A stretch of DNA of 10,823 bases from Planctomycetota bacterium (lineage in GTDB: Bacteria > Planctomycetota > Phycisphaerae > WQYP01 > JAJZKY01), in assembly GCA_021803885.1 (NCBI GenBank), contig JAJZKY010000100.1, positions 1 to 10,823 on the forward strand, read 5' to 3'. A program made the position numbers and the translations under genes. Below, one piece after another: positions 6,869 through 10,823 of this stretch. Under the pieces are notes generated by a model. The model was given only the letters and a program-made list of their open reading frames with translations. It was not told where the DNA came from and made no database searches. Every line of letters begins with the position of its first letter. Position 1 is the first letter of the stretch.

Positions 6869-7277
6869 AAATGGGTTGCCCGGCTCTGGCGTTGGCATTC
6901 AACGCCAGTGAAATACATCTAGCCCTTCTCCCATCCCTCCGGAAGTTACTACCGCAATTGCAGACGGAGGTTACAAGCGAAGCCGCTTCTCGTCCGACGC
7001 ACTGCTGACCTCCCGGCCGCGATCGGGCGGCGAGCAGGACTCCATGTCCACAGCGCAAGCAACGCACCCTCGGTGTTTGCCAACAGCTTCTTTCCGCCAC
7101 CCACCTCCGTCAATATGATCTTTCGATTCCCTGAGCGAACGACTGTGCCCAGAATCCCCGGACCAAGGCCCTCATTTCCGGGTGCATGCGGTTCCGAACC
7201 GCGATTAAAATTATCAATTCCCCAGCGCGAATTGCAATACCTTGCGCGTAATCAATTATGATGATGGACGCTTTGTT
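6869..7277 (-). other. intergenic region upstream of the PEP-CTERM gene
   Basis: About 400 bases lie between the end of the luxR-like gene and the start of the PEP-CTERM gene. A weak - strand promoter-like pair can be drawn: TTGCAA (7237-7232, 4 of 6 matches to -35), a 16-base spacer, and GATAAT (7215-7210, 5 of 6 matches to -10). A perfect 15-bp palindrome sits just downstream of it, at about +1 to +15. If real, the 5' untranslated region would be near 350 bases. No convincing terminator for the luxR-like gene and no supported small gene are visible; open frames here have no clear start or recognisable product. Confidence 0.35.
7188..7202. repeat. perfect 15-bp palindrome, possible operator
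   Basis: GCGGTTC (7188-7194), a single central C (7195) and GAACCGC (7196-7202) form a perfect inverted repeat with 7-bp arms. A 1-base centre is too tight for an RNA hairpin to keep its full stem and no T run follows, so a dimeric DNA-binding site is more likely than a terminator. It overlaps the start region of a weak - strand promoter-like pair (7237-7210). Confidence 0.45.
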
Positions 7278-7571
7278 TTACCGTTCCTTTTCCCGCGCAA
7301 TGATGAAAACACGTACGATCAACTCCGCCCGATCCTGTACACCAGCTTTCTCATACACCCGGCGTAAATGCGTGCGGACTGTTGGTAACCGCAGGCCCAA
7401 TTCATACGCAATTTTCTTATCGCAAGCGGCCCGCAGAACCAGCGCCGCCACCATGGCCTGTTGGTCCGTGAAGCCCAGGCGGTCGCGCACCTCCCGCCAT
7501 TCCTGCTCCGTGAGCGGAAATGGCTGGAGGCCGTCTCCACAGCCTTCGTCATTGCGATTTTTTGCATTCAT
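7278..7571 (-). CDS. small LuxR/GerE-type HTH regulator
   Basis: This is a predicted DNA-binding regulator of 97 residues consisting almost only of a LuxR/GerE helix-turn-helix. PLTEQEWREVRDRLGFTDQQ (residues 19-38) corresponds to the 'LT.RE.EV' entry helix. KKIAYELGLRLPTVRTHLRR (52-71) is the recognition helix-turn-helix, and VYEKAGVQDRAELIVRVF completes the four-helix unit. No receiver, PAS or autoinducer-binding domain is present, so it either acts alone or receives its signal through another protein. GGAG lies 10 bases before the ATG. It follows the Ser/Thr kinase gene after 143 bases on the same strand and precedes the PEP-CTERM gene. Control of one or both of these is a reasonable inference but is not shown. 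Stand-alone HTH proteins of this kind occur in planctomycetes. Confidence 0.85.
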   Translation of the reverse strand: MNAKNRNDEGCGDGLQPFPLTEQEWREVRDRLGFTDQQAMVAALVLRAACDKKIAYELGLRLPTVRTHLRRVYEKAGVQDRAELIVRVFIIAREKER

Positions 7572-7665
7572 AACATCAAAGCTCCAAAGCCATTGGTAAT
7601 AGTGCTTGGGGCAGCGCCACAGTTCGTCCCCACTCTTCTACAGAAGTTGACACAAAAGGTTACAT

Positions 7666-7690
7666 CGCACTTATCTTTTCCGCACTTATC
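7666..7690. repeat. 10-bp direct repeat between kinase and luxR-like genes
   Basis: CGCACTTATC occurs twice without mismatch, at 7666-7675 and 7681-7690, separated by TTTTC, giving a 15-base period. It lies in the 143-base gap 25 bases beyond the kinase stop codon and about 95 bases ahead of the luxR-like start. Paired direct repeats of this size can be regulator sites, but here the role is unknown. Confidence 0.5.
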
Positions 7691-7714
7691 ACCGTCCGCG
7701 GCATCCATCGCTGT

Positions 7715-9961
7715 TTACGGAGTGGCACTGAGGGCGGCACCAGACCTGAACACAGACACAAAAGTGCGGTCCTGAGCGGTCTGGCCGGAAACAATTATCC
7801 GCCGCCCATCGAAATCCACTGTTCCGGACGTTCGCGAACCCGGCGGCAGTTCCGAAGTAATATTTTGCACTGCGCCGCCGCGCGGCCGAAATATCCCCAG
7901 AAAGGCACCCGGTCCGCACAGCCCGCCAACAAGGAACCTTCCTTCATCGCCGGAAATACTCTGCACTGAGAGAGCCTTCGGAAAAAGTTCGGTTACATTC
8001 CGGAACCTATCGTCCACGGGGTCAAATAGCTCCAGCATTCCCTGGGCGTCAACCGTGTTGAAGCTCTGGAGAAGACAATCCTTGCCATCGAAGGCCGAGC
8101 ATCCCATCACTCCGGTGCCAGTTGGCAGAAAACCGGTAAGATTCGTAAATTGCCCCGCGCGGGATATAAGCCCCAGAGCCGCGGGCGTGCCTGGTTCACC
8201 GCCTGGTCCGGCACCGCCACCGTCGATGAGAAAGTTATCTCCCAGCGCAATAATGTTGTTAGTTGCGAAGTAGTACGGCACGGCCGTGGCGAGATTTGCG
8301 AAACCTCCGGCAGGCCCAAGCCTGAATTCCTCCAGGAATGTCGCCCCACCCGCACCTCCAATAAGAAATCGTCTACCAATGCAAGCCGCTCCCCCGACTC
8401 CGAGAATATAGGGATCCGAATCGGCCAGTCGCATCTGTGAGGTTAAATCACGAAAATGGTCATCCGCGAGATTCAAAATACCCGCCACGGGACGCGGCTT
8501 GACACCAAACCCGCCCGGTTCCGGCTTGGAGCCACCTACCAGCAATACCCTGTGTCCGCTGCAGACGGCGCGCTTGACGGAATACCAGTAAGCCGGAAGC
8601 AAGTCGCTGCAATCCCGCCATCGTCCACGATCCAAATCAAGTTCCGCCAGATTGGCCCCAGTTCGCCCCCTTCCGCCAACGACTAAGTTGGCACCGAATA
8701 GCGCAAGCGCGTGCGCATGCAGCCATGAATGCGGCAAGAGGCATAAAAGCCCCAGACGCGAGCGAATGATTCGCGCCGAATATGTGTCCAGACTCCGGGA
8801 AAGCGCCGATGGCGCGCCTGCGGGAGCAACGGCTTTCATCCTGAGGGTATGTGAGGCATAGGTTCCCGGAGCACCAACCCTCGCACCGTAAAGATAGAAT
8901 GATAATACGACAACAGCAATAATAATGCAGCCTCCAAGCACTACCGACAGGCCTGCCGTAAATGGCACTGGCCACCAATGTCTGCTGGTAGCGCCGCTGC
9001 GGCTGGCAGCTTGACCGCCCGCTGCGGCACCGGGACTGGCAACAATGGTCTCCACATCCGATCGCACCTCGGCGGCCTGCTGGTAACGCAGCGACGGATC
9101 TTTCTCCAGTGAGCGCAGCACGACCTCATCAAGCCGCACATCAATTTGCACCTTCCGTGATGGCGGCGGAAACCTTCCTAACGGCAGTTCGCCGGTGAGC
9201 AACTGGTAGAACACCACGCCCAAGGAATAAATATCAGCACGGTGATCGGTCTGGTCGGGGTGCTCAATTTGTTCAGGAGCCATGTAGCCCGGCGTGCCCA
9301 CGACGTTCTTCGAGTTCGCTGCCACACCGGGAAATTTTGATCCCACCAGTCGGGCCAATCCAAAGTCCGTAATTTTAATTGAACCCTGCCGATCGAGAAG
9401 AATATTTTCCGGCTTGATATCCCGATGCACCACCCCATGTTCATGGGCGTATTGAAGGGCCTCGCAGATCTGCGGCACTATTTTCAGCGCTTCCCCCGGC
9501 TTTATGCCACCACCCTCCATCAAGGCCCGAAGACTCAGACCATCCACAAACTCCATGATAAAAAAACACAGGCCATTCCTATTGCCGAAATCGTGGATCA
9601 CCACAATGTGCGCATGATTGAGTCTGGCCATTGCCTGTGCCTCGCGGCTGAACCGCTCGGTAAACCCCGTCACCGCGGCCATGGTGGGCGGAAGAATCTT
9701 CAGTGCCACCAACCGATCCAAACTCTTCTGCCGGGCTTTATAGACCGCCCCCATGCCACCACGGGCGATCATTTCCTGAATGTCCAATTCTGGAAATTGC
9801 GATGCCAGGTAATCCGGGGAAGGCGGCGACCAGACGTTGTCCGGTGTTCCTGGTCCATGTTCCTGCAATTGAAGATTCAAGAGACACTTGGAGCACAACC
9901 CACCCCACGCCCCATCATCGAGAGGCTGCCCACAATCCGCACATGCATGAACTTCGTCCAT
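7715..9961 (-). CDS. membrane Ser/Thr protein kinase with N-terminal Cys4 ribbon and C-terminal propeller-like domain
   Basis: The product of 748 residues is a Hanks-type (PknB-like) kinase. Domains in order: a short Cys4 ribbon (Cys7, Cys10, Cys23, Cys26), then a complete kinase domain at about residues 61-310. The kinase has the glycine loop IARGGMGAVYKA (65-76), Lys88 in VALKIL, Glu107, HRDIKPEN (179-186, catalytic Asp181), DFG (199-201) and APE (228-230). A single membrane span follows at about 333-358. The remaining ~385 residues should lie outside the cytoplasmic membrane. They contain six F-x-N-L-T-x-x-L-P-like motifs and seven 'R-F-L-V-G-G'-like strands, a layout typical of a beta-propeller (Kelch-like). 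All catalytic residues are present, so it should be active. It follows the sigma-factor gene by 56 bases and probably shares its transcript. I chose ATG 9961; an in-frame GTG at 9970 would add three residues. Neither has a strong ribosome-binding site. The ligand and substrates are unknown; the sigma factor is the obvious candidate substrate. Confidence 0.93.
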   Translation of the reverse strand: MDEVHACADCGQPLDDGAWGGLCSKCLLNLQLQEHGPGTPDNVWSPPSPDYLASQFPELDIQEMIARGGMGAVYKARQKSLDRLVALKILPPTMAAVTGFTERFSREAQAMARLNHAHIVVIHDFGNRNGLCFFIMEFVDGLSLRALMEGGGIKPGEALKIVPQICEALQYAHEHGVVHRDIKPENILLDRQGSIKITDFGLARLVGSKFPGVAANSKNVVGTPGYMAPEQIEHPDQTDHRADIYSLGVVFYQLLTGELPLGRFPPPSRKVQIDVRLDEVVLRSLEKDPSLRYQQAAEVRSDVETIVASPGAAAGGQAASRSGATSRHWWPVPFTAGLSVVLGGCIIIAVVVLSFYLYGARVGAPGTYASHTLRMKAVAPAGAPSALSRSLDTYSARIIRSRLGLLCLLPHSWLHAHALALFGANLVVGGRGRTGANLAELDLDRGRWRDCSDLLPAYWYSVKRAVCSGHRVLLVGGSKPEPGGFGVKPRPVAGILNLADDHFRDLTSQMRLADSDPYILGVGGAACIGRRFLIGGAGGATFLEEFRLGPAGGFANLATAVPYYFATNNIIALGDNFLIDGGGAGPGGEPGTPAALGLISRAGQFTNLTGFLPTGTGVMGCSAFDGKDCLLQSFNTVDAQGMLELFDPVDDRFRNVTELFPKALSVQSISGDEGRFLVGGLCGPGAFLGIFRPRGGAVQNITSELPPGSRTSGTVDFDGRRIIVSGQTAQDRTFVSVFRSGAALSATP
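7739..8689 (-). other. propeller-like repeat region of the kinase
   Basis: This is the internal repeat region of the kinase gene (residues about 425-741). Motif copies are WRDCSDLLP (448), FRDLTSQMR (503), FANLATAVP (554), FTNLTGFLP (605), FRNVTELFP (653) and VQNITSELP (698). Each is followed about 20 residues later by a hydrophobic strand, in most copies ending in Gly-Gly (RVLLVGG, RRFLIGG, NFLIDGG, DCLLQS, RFLVGG, RRIIVSG); NLVVGG precedes the first. Spacing is 45-60 residues, the size of a propeller blade. Blade number is six or seven depending on how the ends close. The exact family is not determined. Confidence 0.6.
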
Positions 9962-10017
9962 TGCTCGCACTGCCGTAATCGCGCCACAATCAGTACTACA
10001 AGCATCGCCAAATAAAG

Positions 10018-10782
10018 TTACGTGCCATCGCTACCACGCTTCAGTTCGTTAAGCTCTTCCTGAAATTCCGATTCGGAGCAAACCGTTTGCCTTATCTCTT
10101 CTTCGATGATTTTTCGCAGTCGCAGTCGCAGGCGGCACATGCGGGTTTTGACATTCTGTTCGGATATTCCCAGTTCAAGGGCCAATGTCGCATATCCCGG
10201 AGCGGCACGGTTATTGGCCTCATATCTGGCCTGAAATGCCTCAAAGATGGACCGGTCAACGTCGTCCATCATCGCCCATCCAAGTCGGGCGGTGGCCTGC
10301 GCAATGATCGTTTGCCGCCACCTGATCGTAAATACCTGTTCGGCGGTTAGCTGATGGCAGAGAGACGGATCATCCCTACGCAGCCGGTCCAGATCATCAA
10401 TGGTCAGCACGGCGGCACCGTTGCAGCGCCGACGAGCAGTCCGCTTCTCCCACTCGTTAATCAGAAAATGCTTGAAGGCCGTTAGCAGAAAATTCCGAAA
10501 CCGCCCGCGAACTTGATTGGCTTTGCCAAGTTTGCGCTTCTCAACGCAATCGGTTATGAACCCCTGCACAGCGTCCGCCGCATCATCGTGATTTTGTCCA
10601 GCCCGCCGGGCGTAGGCGTACAGCGGCTGCCAGTAAATCCTGCACAATTCATCCAATGCCGCCCCAGCCCGCGCATCGTCAGGATCGGTGACGGCACAAA
10701 CGATGCTCCATCGTGTAGTGTTGAACGTGCCTCCGCCAGGCTTCATAGGATCAGGATTTTCCCATTCCCTGCGCGGCCGCAT
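10018..10782 (-). CDS. ECF-type RNA polymerase sigma factor (kinase-linked type)
   Basis: This alternative sigma factor of 254 residues should direct RNA polymerase to a specific promoter set. FNTTRWSIVCAV near the N-terminus is typical of a sigma group common in planctomycetes and Verrucomicrobia. Region 2 spans about residues 40-120, with LDELCRIYWQPLYAYARR, DAVQGF (70-75) and RGRFRNFLLTAFKHFLINEW (92-111). A linker of about 55 residues follows. Region 4 is about 177-233, with the helix-turn-helix YATLALELGISEQNVKTRMC (197-216) and a basic RLRLRLRK. No anti-sigma factor is adjacent. The next gene encodes a Ser/Thr kinase 56 bases downstream, the arrangement of ECF factors controlled by phosphorylation. 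I chose ATG 10782 because AAAGGG lies 7 bases upstream; a TTG at 10812 in the same frame is less likely. The promoter is outside or at the edge of the window. Confidence 0.9.
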   Translation of the reverse strand: MRPRREWENPDPMKPGGGTFNTTRWSIVCAVTDPDDARAGAALDELCRIYWQPLYAYARRAGQNHDDAADAVQGFITDCVEKRKLGKANQVRGRFRNFLLTAFKHFLINEWEKRTARRRCNGAAVLTIDDLDRLRRDDPSLCHQLTAEQVFTIRWRQTIIAQATARLGWAMMDDVDRSIFEAFQARYEANNRAAPGYATLALELGISEQNVKTRMCRLRLRLRKIIEEEIRQTVCSESEFQEELNELKRGSDGT

Positions 10783-10789
10783 AACAAAA

Positions 10790-10795
10790 CCCTTT
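10790..10795 (-). promoter_or_regulatory. ribosome-binding site that decides the sigma-factor start
   Basis: AAAGGG on the - strand lies 7 bases before the ATG at 10782. It supports that start over the in-frame TTG at 10812, which would add ten residues. Confidence 0.6.
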
Positions 10796-10823
10796 CGATA
10801 AGCTAACGCCAATCCCGGAGAGC

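Noticed and set aside
7073..7261. 62-codon + strand frame in the gap upstream of the PEP-CTERM gene
   Set aside because: There is no ribosome-binding site, the composition is Pro/Arg-rich, and no recognisable domain is present. It is likely chance.
7647..7677. Perfect TTGACA on the + strand followed by TATCTT
   Set aside because: The spacer is 19 bases, the -10 is poor, and it would only drive transcription antisense to the end of the kinase gene.
9961..10005. Alternative ATG (ATGCTTGTAG...) on the - strand between sigma and kinase genes
   Set aside because: It is out of frame with the kinase, gives only a short overlapping ORF and has no ribosome-binding site. The Cys4 and kinase motifs are all in the other frame.
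1..10823. Mobile element, CRISPR, tRNA or rRNA content
   Set aside because: I found no transposase-like protein, terminal inverted repeats, regular spaced repeats or cloverleaf-like sequence.

Overview
The window looks like a chromosomal segment from the Planctomycetota/Verrucomicrobiota (PVC) group; a Phycisphaerae-like planctomycete is my best guess, but the phylum cannot be fixed from this sequence alone. The clues are a PEP-CTERM surface protein and an ECF-type sigma factor of the 'F-N-T-T-R-W-S' kind lying directly upstream of a membrane Ser/Thr kinase with an N-terminal Cys4 ribbon. There are no tRNA or rRNA genes, no CRISPR array, and no transposase or other sign of a mobile element.

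Left part, + strand (1-3058). The window opens with the last 22 codons of what is probably hemB (porphobilinogen synthase). Seven bases after its stop begins a good sigma70-type promoter (77-105). It is followed by a leucine-rich leader peptide (141-206), mutually exclusive RNA pairings, and an intrinsic terminator (233-265). Together these form a textbook transcription attenuator in front of leuA (2-isopropylmalate synthase, 306-1898), the first committed enzyme of leucine synthesis. Two genes follow at short spacing and probably share the transcript: a carboxymuconolactone-decarboxylase/AhpD-fold protein with a CxxC motif, and a YkgJ-type cysteine-cluster protein. Neither has an obvious role in leucine synthesis.

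Middle (3059-3490). This convergent intergenic stretch holds only weak hairpins and one unassignable ORF.

Right part, - strand (10782 down to 3491). Read in the direction of transcription, the order is: ECF-type sigma factor; Ser/Thr protein kinase with one membrane span and a repeat-built, probably beta-propeller outer domain; a small stand-alone LuxR-type HTH protein; then a large secreted, repeat-rich protein with a C-terminal PEP-CTERM sorting signal. All four point the same way. A plausible but unproven reading is a signalling cassette: the propeller senses something outside the cytoplasmic membrane, the kinase passes the signal to the sigma factor and/or the LuxR protein, and the surface protein is one output. 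The gap ahead of the PEP-CTERM gene carries a perfect 15-bp palindrome beside a weak promoter-like element. A 10-bp direct repeat lies between the kinase and luxR-like genes.

The most solid discovery is the leuA attenuator. The most interesting candidate system is the sigma / propeller-kinase / LuxR / PEP-CTERM cluster.
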